Shown here: positions 35,261 to 47,125 of the stretch, in pieces
How positions within the stretch are numbered: position 1 is the first letter of the stretch
Layout: each line of letters begins with the position of its first letter
Source: Chamaecrista fasciculata
Lineage: Eukaryota; Streptophyta; Magnoliopsida; Fabales; Fabaceae
Direction: 5' to 3'
NCBI GenBank assembly: GCA_003254925.1
Contig: QANZ01032638.1
Coordinates: 1 to 64,000 of the forward strand
DNA length: 64,000 nucleotides
Made by a program: the position numbers and the translations under genes
The notes under the pieces: model-generated
Seen by the model: the letters and a program-made list of their open reading frames with translations, nothing else
Told to the model about the DNA's origin: nothing
Database searches by the model: none

Positions 35261-37417
35261 TTACCAGTAGTCCCTGCAGGAACATACACCATTCTTAAAG
35301 TGATGAAAGCGGCTGGAATCTCTTACTATGATCTCACGGCCAACAATCTTGGTCATAAGCTTTATTGCATTATGACAATCCCCACATACACGGAGATTTT
35401 TCATAACTGTTATTGTACTGCCTTCCACTGTGCTAAGCAACCCAAATGTGATTGCAAGCCTCTCACTATGATAAGATAACATTTCTTCCTTCTGTTCAAT
35501 TTCAACATCATGTAAAGCAAATTGTTGATCAGGAACATAACCTAATTCCTTTAGCTTTACTCCCAACCAGTCTAACCTTTGATAAACTTTCTCAGTAAGA
35601 GGGTGGGACCTATCTCCAGAAAGAAATTCATGCCTCCTACCTTTTAAGGATAGCCAACTGGATCCTGGTTGTTTTAAAACTCCATTATGTTTCATCTTTC
35701 TCCTTATCCAAGCAACTTCACTCCATCTGCCCGCAGATGCATACAAGTTTGATAACAAAACATAAGGTGCACTACAATCAGGTTCCAGTTCAAATATTTG
35801 TTTTGCAGCTCTCTCAGCTACATCTAAATTTGAATGCATCCTACATGAACTCAGTAAAACCAGCCATATCTTGGAATTTGCTTTCACAGGCATGCTTCTC
35901 ATTAGTGCTTCTGCTTCCTCCAACTCCCCACACCGACCAAGAACATCCACCATACACGCATAGTGCTCAATTGTCATTTTAATTGATCCTCTCTGGTTAA
36001 AATATTTAAAGAAGCACCTTGCTTTCTGTAACATCCCAGAGTGGCTACAAGCTGAGAGCAAGCCAGTCAATGTGATTTCATCTGGATCTACTCTTTCACG
36101 TAGCATTTGGCTGAAGACAGTGAAAGCCGACATGGCACACCCGTGCTGTGCACAACCAACAATGGCAGAGTTCCATGAGACAATATTTTTCTCACTGACC
36201 TTCTTAAATACAGTTATCCCATCATTGATATGCCCGCATTTACTATACATGACAACAAAAGAATTTCCTACATAAACATTGGTCACCAAACAAAGCTTAA
36301 TTGCTACAGTATGGATTCCTCTCCCCCTCTCGATATCCTCCAATCCACAACATGAATTCAAAGCACTTGTTAAAGAAAAATCATTTGCAAGGACGCCAAG
36401 TTTTGTCATTTCTCTGAAGACCTCAAGTGCATGTTCATGCATTTTGTTTAAACCATATCCCGATAAAAGAGTTGTCCATACTACAACATTCTTATGCAAA
36501 ATATCATGGAAAACCTTGAGTGCCACCTCCATTTGCTTGCAATTTGCATAAAATGTCACAAGTGAAGCAGATATGTATTCATCACAACAGTACCCTAGCT
36601 TAAACATATGACAATGGATCTGAAGACCTACATGCAAATCTGGTATCCTAGCAGCAGCTGTCAACCCACAAACTAGAGTAGTAGAAGTGGGAAGCACACC
36701 CGAAGCCAACATCTTCCGATAAAGAAGTAAAGCTTCGTTACTCTTTCCATTCTGATCAAGCCCATTAATCATTGAAGTCCAGGAAATCACATTCCGCATA
36801 GGCATGTCCTCAAACAAAAGCAAAGCAGCCTCAGCTCTGCCATATCTGCAATACCCATGAATCATTGCATTCCATGCTGCCACATCCCTGTTGGGCATTT
36901 GATGGAACAAACTTGCAGCACTATTAACCCTTCCCAACTGCAAAAGCCCATTCATTATGGTGGTCCAAGAAACAACATTCTTCTCTGGCATTTGGTTGAA
37001 AAGTTTCTCGGCCATTGCGTAATTTCCACAGTCCAGGCACCCTTTAATCATCGTATTCCAAGAAATTACATCCTTACATGGCATTTCATAGAATAGATTC
37101 AGGGCCTCACCAAGTCTATGATTTTGAGCATAGCCCATCACCATCATGGTATACAAGGAAACATCAGGGGACGGGATCTTGTCAAAGACAGTGCGAGCTT
37201 CTTCTAAACTTCTATTGTTCAGGTGCTGAGAGAGTAATTGCTTATAAGTAGAACTTGATTTGGTGTTATCTTTCTTACACTTGAAGCCATTGAAAGAATT
37301 TGTTGGGGTTAATGTTGTACCACTTCGAGCAATGGTGAATGAAATCCATGTGGGTATATAAATGAACTTTCGACGAGCACCAAGACTTATTGACATCTTC
37401 ATGGTACAAAACAACAA
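35261..37417 (-). CDS. DYW-type pentatricopeptide repeat protein, intronless
   Basis: The 718-residue frame has a basic N-terminus (SLGARRKFIYIP) suited to organelle import. A long run of PLS-type repeats covers about residues 60-560 (recurrent VSWNTMIKG, VVSWTTIMNGLLQLGR, DVAAWNAMIHGY, GLLSACSHSGMLQKA). An E/E+ region (CRMHSNLDVAERAAK to GSSWLSLKGRRHEFLSGD) and a C-terminal DYW deaminase follow. HSE is at about 650-652, C678-x-x-C681-H682, C712-x-C714, and the chain ends D-Y-W. All expected zinc-binding and catalytic residues are present. DYW proteins deaminate specific cytidines to uridines in organelle transcripts. Closest in my memory is the mitochondrial Arabidopsis protein At5g46460 (PCMP-H49). 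A second start at residue 7 is possible. The single exon is normal for this family. Confidence 0.95.
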   Translation of the reverse strand: MLFCTMKMSISLGARRKFIYIPTWISFTIARSGTTLTPTNSFNGFKCKKDNTKSSSTYKQLLSQHLNNRSLEEARTVFDKIPSPDVSLYTMMVMGYAQNHRLGEALNLFYEMPCKDVISWNTMIKGCLDCGNYAMAEKLFNQMPEKNVVSWTTIMNGLLQLGRVNSAASLFHQMPNRDVAAWNAMIHGYCRYGRAEAALLLFEDMPMRNVISWTSMINGLDQNGKSNEALLLYRKMLASGVLPTSTTLVCGLTAAARIPDLHVGLQIHCHMFKLGYCCDEYISASLVTFYANCKQMEVALKVFHDILHKNVVVWTTLLSGYGLNKMHEHALEVFREMTKLGVLANDFSLTSALNSCCGLEDIERGRGIHTVAIKLCLVTNVYVGNSFVVMYSKCGHINDGITVFKKVSEKNIVSWNSAIVGCAQHGCAMSAFTVFSQMLRERVDPDEITLTGLLSACSHSGMLQKARCFFKYFNQRGSIKMTIEHYACMVDVLGRCGELEEAEALMRSMPVKANSKIWLVLLSSCRMHSNLDVAERAAKQIFELEPDCSAPYVLLSNLYASAGRWSEVAWIRRKMKHNGVLKQPGSSWLSLKGRRHEFLSGDRSHPLTEKVYQRLDWLGVKLKELGYVPDQQFALHDVEIEQKEEMLSYHSERLAITFGLLSTVEGSTITVMKNLRVCGDCHNAIKLMTKIVGREIIVRDSSRFHHFKNGVCSCRDYW

Positions 37418-38640
37418 AATAGTTTTGTGTTAAACTGTCACAACTCCCTTCGTAGAAGCACATGACAGGCACAAATATAGGCCTATCTCACGCCCAATCC
37501 TAAATACACATCAATCAAACTCTCACACAGTGAGTCGTGTAAAATAGCATAAAAGAAGAAAACACCCCCCAATCCTCTCCCTGAGTTCTAGTGGAGCCGA
37601 CAATTCTAGAGTAAATACAAATTCTACACAAAAAATAAAATACCTACACATATGAGAATTTGGGCTCCAAATCAGCTCCCTTAAAAAGCAAAAGTAGCAG
37701 CCTAATCAATTACAGTATCTGAAAAATGTTAAAACGAAGAGTGAGACGAAATCCAGTGAGCGATTAACTCATTTCAATCGTGGTATACATAAAGTAATAA
37801 TTAAGGCGTGACATAGAGGTTAAAAATATAATAATTTTTTAAGTAATAAAATTTATTTGAAATTAAATTTTTAAATATGTTTATTGAATTTATTTTTTGA
37901 ATTTAAATAGTTATTTTTTTTAATAAGAGGGATAGAAATTATTTTTAATAATAAAAATATAATATTAATTAATATGTAAATATAAAAATTATTATTAATT
38001 ATATTAAAATACTAAAGAAAATAAAATGTAAAAGAATAATTATAATAATTAATAAGAAAGAAAATGTTAAAAAAAAGTTAAGTGAAAAATTATGTGATTG
38101 AGAGAGATTGTTACAGATGTAATAAATGAGAAGTGATAAAAAGGATTAAAATGCCCTTTATGTATATTGGGAATATAATTGATTAAAATAAACTTTGGGG
38201 GTATAACTGAAACTGACCCTATACTTTGGGGTACAATTGACCTAAAAAAATCTTTGGGGGTACAACTGAAAATGACTACATACTTTGGGGGTACCAATAG
38301 CACTTTTGTCTTTATTTAACTGTTACCAGTCCAACTACATTTTCGAAGGTTTAAGAAAATAATCTAAGAGGTTTAAGTGAAAAAGTTTCATAAAAGCTAA
38401 TATAGTTAACAATCTTAGATGAAAAGAAAACAAGGTGATTATAATTAAACAAAAGAATTGGTTTAAATTCATAATGAAATATCGTCATTACAAAAGAATC
38501 CTTAAGTTGGAAATAGAAGAGGTTTACAGGAGAACATATAAAAAATAAATAAATAAATAAATAAAACAAGAATGCTATAAGGAAAGTCAATAACGTGAAG
38601 GCAACAATGAAAATAATCCAATTTTGAAGAAAGACGGTAA
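37418..38640. other. Upstream region of the PPR gene with a half-MITE
   Basis: 37418-37800 is the probable promoter and 5' UTR; no clear TATA box stands out. 38150-38318 repeats the right half of the 32096-32361 MITE family (TTTGGGGGTATAACTGAAAC, then GGGGGTACCAATAGCACTTTTG) without its left arm. An (AAAT)n tract lies at 38541-38565. The rest is AT-rich. Confidence 0.55.
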
Positions 38641-40521
38641 TGAGAAAACGGTATGTAAAGAAACAATATTCCTTTTACGAAGATCCTAATTCTCTTTCAT
38701 TAACAAAACCTACAAAAAGAAAAATATACAACAGCCCAAATTACAATCCAGCCATCAGTACATCCAGAACAGTCAACCAATTAAACAATCAGTATTCAAG
38801 GGAAAACACACACCTGGAACACAGTTACAATGGAAACCAAAACATTTAATCTTTAAACCACAATCACACACTAGTTCGGCATATTCACAACCAATCACAA
38901 CCAATCAAGTGCCAACAGTTCATTTCATATATCATATAACATACTATCTATCATTCTATTTTATCTGCCTCTACTCATGCATGAGGAGCATATATCATAT
39001 CATCAATGTCCAACTCAACCCGTCGAGGAGTACACACCATTTATTTATATAGCCACATCAATCCAACGGGGAGCACACAACGTATATATTTATATATTCC
39101 ACCTAAACCCAACGAGGAGCACACAATATATATAGCACCTCAACCCGTCGGGGAGCACACACATCCACAATCAAAACCTCAGTAATTCACTTCCAACAAT
39201 GTTAAACAAAATTATTTAAGAAAAAAAACAAGTTTATGATAATTGAAAACTACATATACAATCAACCTAACAAACCCCAATAGGGGAAAGGATAGGAAAT
39301 CCACTCACCTGGTTCTGGCGGGTAAGTTACGACTCCTTTTTGATTTCGGTCTACCACAGGTGCCAGAGAATCTATAACAAGCATATTCAATCAATCAATA
39401 ATATACTCATGAGACCGTATGACATTTCTAACTCGGTTATGTCCTAAACCCTCCTAAGACTCTTAACTATTCTATTTCTACCCTTTCCCACTAATCTAAT
39501 CACCACCTATCCTAAGTTCGAAGTTTAGCCTTAAGGCTTGGGTAATTATTTGGGAGCTTTACAAAGTTAGAAATCCAAACATCCATGAAGAAATTACAAT
39601 CAAGTTCCAAAATCAAGTCACAAGTAAATTCTCAATAGTTTGTAATTTTCCTTCTTCACAAGTAAAACTTGCACATACCACTCCTTAAATTCAAGAATAT
39701 TGTTTCAAAACTCTTTTGTCTTCCAAAATAGTCCAACTAGTTCATCCAAGTTATCAAAATCATCCTTAGGGACCAAAAATGTAACTTTAAAGTTTCACCA
39801 TGAAAAATCAAATTTCATAATACATAATCTAAATTCAAACCAATGTATTAGAACATAATAAAATCATCCTTTGAACTCATCTAAACTTAAAATTTCAAGA
39901 AAACACGAAGATTTTATCAAAAACCCCAATTTTTCCTAAATTTTCGTCACCTTTGAACCCCTAGAGTAAAAACAGTCCAAAAAACTCACTATTATGGAGT
40001 TTTAATAGCTTCTAGAGGTTCCCAACAAGATATATTATCATCAAAGGGTCCATTCTGATCATGAAAATCAAGAAACGATGAAAATTTTCATGTTTTTGAG
40101 ACATGCCTATACTGTGGCCGAAAATGGAAGCAAAAATGGTGGTGTGGATTTCCATCAACCATGGCATGATCTAAAGGGACAAATACATCAGAAATTACTG
40201 CCAAACAGCAGGAATTCCATGTATATAGCAGCAAAATTTGAACCAAACCCACGAAAAAAAAAATATTGATGGAAGATGGAAAGGGAAAGAAAGAGAGCAA
40301 ACCAAGAAGAGAAGAGGGGGGGGACGGCGGTGGGTCACGGCTGGCCGGCGTAAGGCGGTGCTGAGGTGGTCGGAGATGGTGGCGCGGCGGTCTGTGCTAG
40401 AGTTGAGTGAGTGATAGGCGAAGTGGAAGAGAAATGTAGGGGAAGGAGGGTCGTGCTTGGGTTTTAAATTTTCCAGAAAGTTAGGGGAGTAGAAATTAAT
40501 TTGCCCATCTATATATATATA
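38641..40521 (-). mobile_element. Probable gypsy LTR remnant, minus orientation
   Basis: It has no gene. Features typical of long plant gypsy LTRs are seen: repeated CAACCCGTCGAGGAGTACAC-type units (four between 39015 and 39165), a CACCTGGTTCTGGCGGGTAA block, and a GC-rich CGGCGG-dense patch at 40315-40410 followed by purine-rich sequence. Reading the minus strand, the general plan resembles the plus LTR at 1-1340. The exact ends could not be set. Confidence 0.4.
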
Positions 40522-40864
40522 CTAGGGGCTTGGCGTGCATGTAACGTTTGAATTGATTTAAAGTTGAAGATTATATTAAATTTTTATATTAATAAAAGAG
40601 TAAGTTTGGGACCAATTTGAGAAATTATAAAATATTTAGGACCAATTTGAAATTACCTCATATGGGAAGAGTGAGTAGGGAGAGAGTGGTGGCATTTTTT
40701 ATTTTTAATTGTTTTTTGTATTTTTTTTAATTCATTTATTTTTTTAAAAGAAGTGGGGAGAGTGAGTGGGAGAGAGAGTGGGTGGTTTTTTTTTCTTTTT
40801 TAATTTTTTAATTCATTATTTTTGACCAACCATAAAGAGGTAGAGCCATATAATATAGTATAGA
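40522..40864 (-). mobile_element. Short non-autonomous Helitron-like element
   Basis: On the minus strand the element begins A|TCTATACTATATTATATGG (40864) and ends GCCAAGCCCCTAG|T (40522). 5' TC, 3' CTAG and insertion between A and T are Helitron rules, and TCTATACTATAT is a common plant Helitron start. A clear 3' hairpin was not found and the element carries no genes. Confidence 0.5.
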
Positions 40865-41075
40865 TAAAGCAGATAACTTTCCACCAGAAGCTGCCATGTG
40901 GACCTAAATTTTTTTTTTGGTCACTACTTTGCTCATTGATTTCTCTAACTTCATCCAATAGAAATCCTCCTTTGCATTTTCCTGTTGACCTTCTATCCCT
41001 CCACCTAAATCTCAACCAATAGTATTCTTTGTTTGAGTTCTCTTCCATTTATATCTCCACTTTTCACTCTCCCTN

Positions 41076-41932
41076 TTATGAATTGTTGTAAATACCGACA
41101 AATTTGTATTGAATGTTGTAGTTGTTTGAGGATTGGTGGTAAAGTAGAAGATTTGTAACTCTACTGAGAATTTGTTCTCACCCCTTCCACATTTCAGTTT
41201 TTATTGTGCAGAGACGAACAAATAGTGGTCCAAATTGTGGTAGTAACCCATTGGCTGAGGATTTACACCAAGCTCTTTGATTTCTGTTAGTTTTTGGTAG
41301 GTTATTAACTGATAATTATAGTTATGTATGTGTTGTTCTGGGCCCTGCGTGGCTGTTTTGGGGCGGAGCTCCTGTATTGTATTGTATATAGATGAGACAG
41401 ATTCTATAGTGAGCTGTAATCTTGTTTTATATTATAAGGTGTTACATTTTTGGTATCAGAGCCAGGTTCCGGACATCCTGTTAGGGTGTGGTGTCCTAAT
41501 TCTAGATAGAATGACCTTGAGTGAGAATGTTCTTGTCACCGCTGTACCCGGGCAGTTGGATGACTAAGACATTTTCTAATTCAAGGGACGATATAGGTGT
41601 TTGGTTTGAGGACTCTGTAATTCCTCTTGTTGCCATGATTGCACTATCTAAATATTATGCTATTGAGACTGATCACCTCACTAGTGTACTATTTAGTAGA
41701 GGCGATTGTGTCACTGAGTAAGGGAGTACATGTTCTCAAGTTTTCTTAGAATCTACGGTGAGATTGTGAGTGGTGATCTATTATGGGATATGGTTTATTG
41801 GTGTTGTGGCTTGGACCACTAATGAAAAGTTTTGACTCAAGTGGCGGTTATGTTGTGAAACCGTAAGTGTTTGAATGCCCTTCAAGCATGATTGAACAAT
41901 GACAAAGTATAAAATATCTACAATATCTAGAA
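41076..41932 (+). mobile_element. Gypsy LTR 3' end, PBS and leader
   Basis: 41076-41446 matches the LTR at the window start and ends GTGTTACA. Three bases later comes the PBS. 41464-41932 would be leader sequence, without a convincing gag frame. The left side begins at a single n (41075), so the upstream part of the LTR is missing or misjoined. Confidence 0.7.
41451..41463 (+). other. Primer-binding site for initiator-Met tRNA
   Basis: TGGTATCAGAGCC is an exact match to the complement of the tRNA-iMet 3' end, three bases after the LTR end. Confidence 0.9.
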
Positions 41933-42449
41933 TGATGAGAGATTGTGCCCTAGGGCCAATCATTTTATGTGTATGTTTTGAACATATTGATTAATTTATA
42001 GATGATAAATTATGTTGTTATCATATTATTAGCATGTTTACTATGATAGCGTCCTTGATTAATTATGTGATAATTAATCTAAAACTGTCCCTGGTCGATT
42101 GTTCTCGTGGGAGCGAGAATGAACCAAGACCAGCATGACCTCGGTGTATGGAGATACATGCACTAGTTGCTTTACGAGAGTCATGGTGCAATTATGTAAG
42201 GGGTTACAAGTTGCTGGACCGACCCAGAGAGTCCTGCATGGGTTTTAGTCATGAGCTAGCCTCTCCTGTACTCTTGTCACGATGCCCTTAGACCTGAGGT
42301 ATTGACTATTTCGGCGTTGTAGATGTCAAACTTTGGCCTAGTCCAACGTTGCCCATAGCAGGGTAGCCATACAGGCTAGGTACGGGTTTGGTTGTTTTCC
42401 GTGCTGAGGAATGTGGTTGACCAAGATGGGATTTTGTCCCTCATTAAGN

Positions 42450-44068
42450 TGGGAAATTTCTTAATTGACAAGAGTTATATTGTTGAATCCATAATAAATA
42501 TTTGGAGTTGTTGGGAAGCAGTGGATTCTGAATAGTGAATAAATTGTTTAAAGTGGACAAGAGGTTCGGTGGATAAAATGGGATTTGTTTGAATAGAAGT
42601 AAGTTAGGAGAACTCAGAAAGTAGTTAGGTGAATTTAAATGGTTAATTGAAAAAGAGCTGACGAATTTATATGATAGATTGTGGTTAATGTGAGAATTCT
42701 TTATTGATGGAGATTAAGATTTCTGTGTGATAAGTTTAGTTTACAGGAACAGAAGTAGACTTGTGGGATTTAGAGAATGATTGGATGAACTCGAAGTTGT
42801 TGTTTTTAAGTGAAGTTGAAGAAATTATGACAAGAGGTTTTTCTTGTTGAAAATGTAATTGACATGATGGGTTGTGCAAGATTGTTGTATATATTTTTGA
42901 GTTTTGTTTGTTTGGGTACATTATGATGAGTGTTTTGAAAAGAAGAGGGTTATCCGTTGAAAAGTAAGGATTTTGAGATTTTTCCTATTTGAGAGCGATG
43001 TAGTTAACAATCGAATTGATGTCCGAAAATTTAATTGGTTTTGTTGGGTTTTTCCCTCATGAATTAGACATTCAAGGGTGAAAATGAGATTCCTGCTTCG
43101 ATTGTCATTGTGGATGAAAGACGTAAAAGGGAAGTAAAATATGTTTAAATTATTGGTGACATCTTTGTTACTTGATCTTTGTATTTTTCTTGATCTCCTT
43201 CCCATAAGATTTATGGTAGATGCAGTCCTTGTTTCGTTTGTCAAATATAAATGTTGTTCAGGGTTGTAAGCGATGTGGTTAGTAAGAGTGATTGTGTTCT
43301 AACTCTTACAATGCTCATAGCAGCTCCTTGGAACTAAAATATGTTGTAAGAAAGGATAAACAGAGATAACATTGTGTCATTTGATTGTTCTACTGAAGGT
43401 ATAATGTTGAGTTTGAGTTGTGATTCGTTAAGAGTGTTTGGTATCGAGTGGTCAGAAGATTGAAGAAGAATAGTTTTCTTGAAACCAGAATGAGGTGAAA
43501 CTTTGTGAGAATTCGAATTTGAAGAGAGAGCATGATAATAGTACCCTAATCAGATATAATTACCTTTCAAGGGGAAAAATAACTGGATTTATCGAGTAGC
43601 AAGAAGAATAAGTTAAGAACTGAATACTTTGATAAATTAGTAAATAAAGGAAGTTGTTGTAATGACTCGCCCTAGAGAGGAAGTTAAATGTTTGTGTAGA
43701 ATAACTAAAAGTGAAGGTTGATAGTGATAAGACAAAGATTACTGGTCACTTGTAGGTGACAAAGTAAATTTGAAGTTGAAGTGAGAAGATTCGAAAGGCT
43801 CCTGAATTAGAGTGCGTAAGGATAATATGAAGGTTCTTAATTATCGAGATTTTTTATTGTAGTTCATTAGGAGAATAAGGTTTGAAATGGAGCGGATCTT
43901 AAGCGATTTGGTGAAAATTCTTTAATATCATTTCGGCTGCAAGTGGTGTTATGGTGAAAGTTTTGGAAAATTTAATATTTTAAGATACAATTGATATGAG
44001 GCAGGTTGGGAGTTGTCTAAGTGATCTGAAATTTTGAGAAATTGATGTGTTGCAACGTAGTCACAGAA
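42450..44068. other. Unclassified insertion in the LTR, probably retroelement leader
   Basis: It has no long frame. The base composition (G/T-rich, few C on the plus strand) resembles the gypsy leader at 41464-41932. It contains TGTAATGACTCGCCCTAGAG near 43658, similar to starts of some gypsy LTRs. It begins at a single n (42449). Confidence 0.35.
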
Positions 44069-44288
44069 NNNNNNNNNNNNNNNNNNNNNNNNNNNNNNNN
44101 NNNNNNNNNNNNNNNNNNNNNNNNNNNNNNNNNNNNNNNNNNNNNNNNNNNNNNNNNNNNNNNNNNNNNNNNNNNNNNNNNNNNNNNNNNNNNNNNNNNN
44201 NNNNNNNNNNNNNNNNNNNNNNNNNNNNNNNNNNNNNNNNNNNNNNNNNNNNNNNNNNNNNNNNNNNNNNNNNNNNNNNNNNNNNNNN
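44069..44288. other. Assembly gap (220 N)
   Basis: Run of N. Open frames across it are artefacts. Confidence 1.
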
Positions 44289-44617
44289 AAAAAAAAGAAA
44301 ATAGTAAGAAAAGATGAATGGAGAGAGAAAGTTGTAAGGGTAATAAATAAAAATATTTTAATATGCAATTTACAAATATACCCTTTGAGTATTTTATTAT
44401 TTTATAGTAAAAAGTAGGTAATTATAGGTAGTTGAGTAGGGATATGTTAGTAATTTGAGAAGTTAAAGGAGAGATAAAGGAGAGATAAAGGAGAGATATA
44501 AAGGAGGGGAAGATAACTGTGAAACAAACAAGATTTTTTACTGTAGCTCTGGTATTAAAGGAGTATTGGGAGATAAAGGAGAGATAAAGGTAGATAAAGG
44601 TGCATCCAAACGCACCC
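44289..44617. mobile_element. End of a second PIF/Harbinger-like element, TSD TTA
   Basis: This is the reverse complement of 24599-24930: GGAGATAAAGG-rich sequence, a TAGTAAAAAGTAGGTAATT stretch and the terminus GCATCCAAACGCACCC at 44617, then TTA. In the uninterrupted LTR copy the matching site reads TAACTCAGG, so the element inserted there. Its other end is in or beyond the gap. Confidence 0.7.
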
Positions 44618-45630
44618 TTAACTCAAGAAATCGAGAAAGTTATGGTTTGGATTAAGGATTTCTTTCCCGTGCCTTATCCATGACCAAAATATCGTGTGAC
44701 AATCGGGATCAAGACAAGGTTGTACTAAGGTTAAATCGTTTGGCGTTAAAGTGATAAACTCACGTGTTTTGGGTAGTCGTGATGGCTTGCTAGAGTCCGC
44801 TCTCGACTTGTGAGTCATAGGGATGACTTACTGCCAACATCACCTGGGGCCTACTGTGTCACACACGAGCAGGATCAAGATGCCGCAATGGGACACGAAT
44901 TAGGGTTAATTCGTGAGTCACTTTAGTGACACAATTTAAGACATGGTTGAATGTCTTAGGACATGAAATCTTGTGTTAAATAAATATCTACGTTTATGAT
45001 ATTTAAATTTGTTGGACAAGTTTAAATATATTAATTGATAAATAGTTAATTGGATTAATCTATTTACAATTATATTCTTGTTTATAATATTAGAGAATAA
45101 TAAATTAGATTAGCTTCCTAAAAGTTAGGAGATTATTGATTTATTAAATTCACTAATATTAGGATAATAAGATTGAGGGTGGCGCCTCATATATAATGAT
45201 TTTAATTAATGGAAATGTTTTGTTAATTAGAGTCATGACTTGAATTTGAATTTGAATTCAAGATTTTATTTTGATTTCAAGATTCAAATTTTGAATTAAA
45301 GATATTAGAGTAATATTATAATTCAATATTGTTGGAAATTAATAAGTTGGTTATAACTTCCTAAGAGTTAGGATTGTTATTTTGATTTATTAAATTCTTT
45401 AAAAAATAAGAGGGAGATAACACATTCTTGTGGGGTCCATGGGCAAGATTTGATCTTGCATTTTGAATCTCAAGATTGCATTTTGAATTCAAATTAAGAT
45501 ATTAAGGTAATATTTTAATTAAGAATTCAAGGCCTAAAATTATAATATTATTGTAATCTTATAATTTTATAATTTGATAATCCACTAATTTAGGGATTCC
45601 CTAAATATAATTATCAAACTCTCCAAACTC

Positions 45631-45638
45631 TATAAATA
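45631..45638 (+). promoter_or_regulatory. TATA box of the copia LTR
   Basis: TATAAATA within CCAAACTCTATAAATAGG. The same context is kept in the LTR copies near 56198 (plus) and 55205-55220 (minus), which supports a real LTR core promoter. Confidence 0.6.
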
Positions 45639-47125
45639 GGTGAGGCCAAGTCGATTTGCTCACACTAGTTCACACAAGTGGGAAGTTCGACTTTTACCTT
45701 TGTGAGACAAAGAAAATCGGCCAACCTTAGTTTTAGAGAGAGAAAGTCGACTTTCTCATGGAGAGAGAGAAAGTTCGACTTGCACCTAAACTTTAGGGTT
45801 TTTGTGTGAGACCAAGAAGGTGGTTCTTGGTTTTAGGCGCCACTTTAGTCTTGAAGTTCAAGAACAGTTCTTGAATTTCAAGAACCGTAGATAGAGGTCC
45901 CGTATTCACTTGGGAAGAAGTGAAGGAGGCTAGCACCTGGGCATCTGCCAAACTACTCGTGTGGATCACTGGCAGAGGAAGGACACTCGGAGTGGACTTC
46001 TCTGAATCGCAAAGTTCAAAAGCTACCGATTGTTTATGGTAAATCACTTTTTGTTTCCTAGTATAAACTCTTATAGCGGATCCCGACAGGAAATCACGAG
46101 CTGCGTTATTAATTTAAGGTTTTTTTTTTTAATTTTGCTTCTGCTGCGCACGCTCTGTGATTTCCCAACATAGAACACAATAGGGAATAGTCTAAGATTA
46201 GTTTATACATTAATTTATTTGCTTTCTAGGTTTAGTTTATTTATTTTGCATTTTTAATTTCTGTCTTTTATAATTCTGTCATTTATGGATCATTCTGTCT
46301 TTTATTATTTGAAACATTTTACATTTGAATTCTCATAAATAAAATATCTATTTTGGACTTTTATTATTTTCTTGATCTCAAGTCATGTTCGTTATCTAGA
46401 AATTTAAAAAAAAAAATCTAAACAATATATAAATGGAAAAAAAATAATACTAATAATAAAATAAAAAATACGTTTTCAATAAATCATATGATGATATTTC
46501 CTAATTTTTAAATTCCCTCTTATCTTTTCATTCTACATTGAGGACAATGTGTTCTTCTAAGTGTGGAGGAGAGAGGAGTAATTTCACACCTTAACCTAGT
46601 TCTTTACTCCTATTTGATTCTAACATTGGGGACAATGTTATGTTTTAAGTGTGGGGAGAGGATTAAGTTAGAGTAACTTATATTTTGGTTCACCCAAAAA
46701 CTTTTTGGTATTAATCTAAACATTTTATAAACTTTAAAAATTTTATTTTCCTATTTTAGTGCTTGAGTTAAATTTACTTCACTTATTATTTTTCACTTTT
46801 TGAGTAGAATTCGAGTTAGTCGAATTTTTAATATGTTTAAAGTATTGAGTGAATAATTCTATATTCATGATAAGAGTTTAGTCTTAGTTATTTTTAATAG
46901 CCTTAGAATAATCTAAGAAATTTCCTAAGTTTAGTAGTATTGTTTGATTTTTATAGACCAATTTGAGAGAAACCCAGCCTAGTTGGAAGATTAAGCCCAT
47001 ATAATACTATAACATATAAATATATCTATTTAGAAAGAGATTAGTCTCTTAGCTTTGTTTTCTCTAGAACTTGTCTTAATTCTTGGTTAAAACTTATTAG
47101 AATTAATGGTTATTAATATGATGGA

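Larger units (their letters stand above)
41933..46170 (+). mobile_element. Copia-family LTR, plus strand, interrupted; TSD TAGAA
   Basis: LTR sequence covers 41933-42448 and 44618-46170, matching the complete reverse copy at 47126-49232. It starts TGATGAGAGATTGTGCCC and ends GATTTCCCAACA. TAGAA lies on both sides (41928-41932 and 46171-46175). About 90 bp of LTR expected between the two parts is missing, and 42450-44617 is foreign sequence, partly N. Confidence 0.8.

Noticed and set aside
35737..37096. Plus-strand frames over the PPR gene
   Set aside because: They are antisense shadows of a strongly supported coding frame.
39015..39165. Regularly spaced CAACCCGTCGAGGAG-type repeats, considered as a CRISPR array
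   Set aside because: There are four imperfect units with unequal AT-rich spacing in a plant LTR; CRISPR arrays do not occur in this context.
41451..41463. tRNA-like sequence
   Set aside because: It is only the 13-base primer-binding complement of tRNA-iMet, not a tRNA gene. No cloverleaf was recognised anywhere in the window.
43949..44368. Frames spanning 44069-44288
   Set aside because: They are produced by the N run; the flanking codons are LTR and PIF-like sequence.
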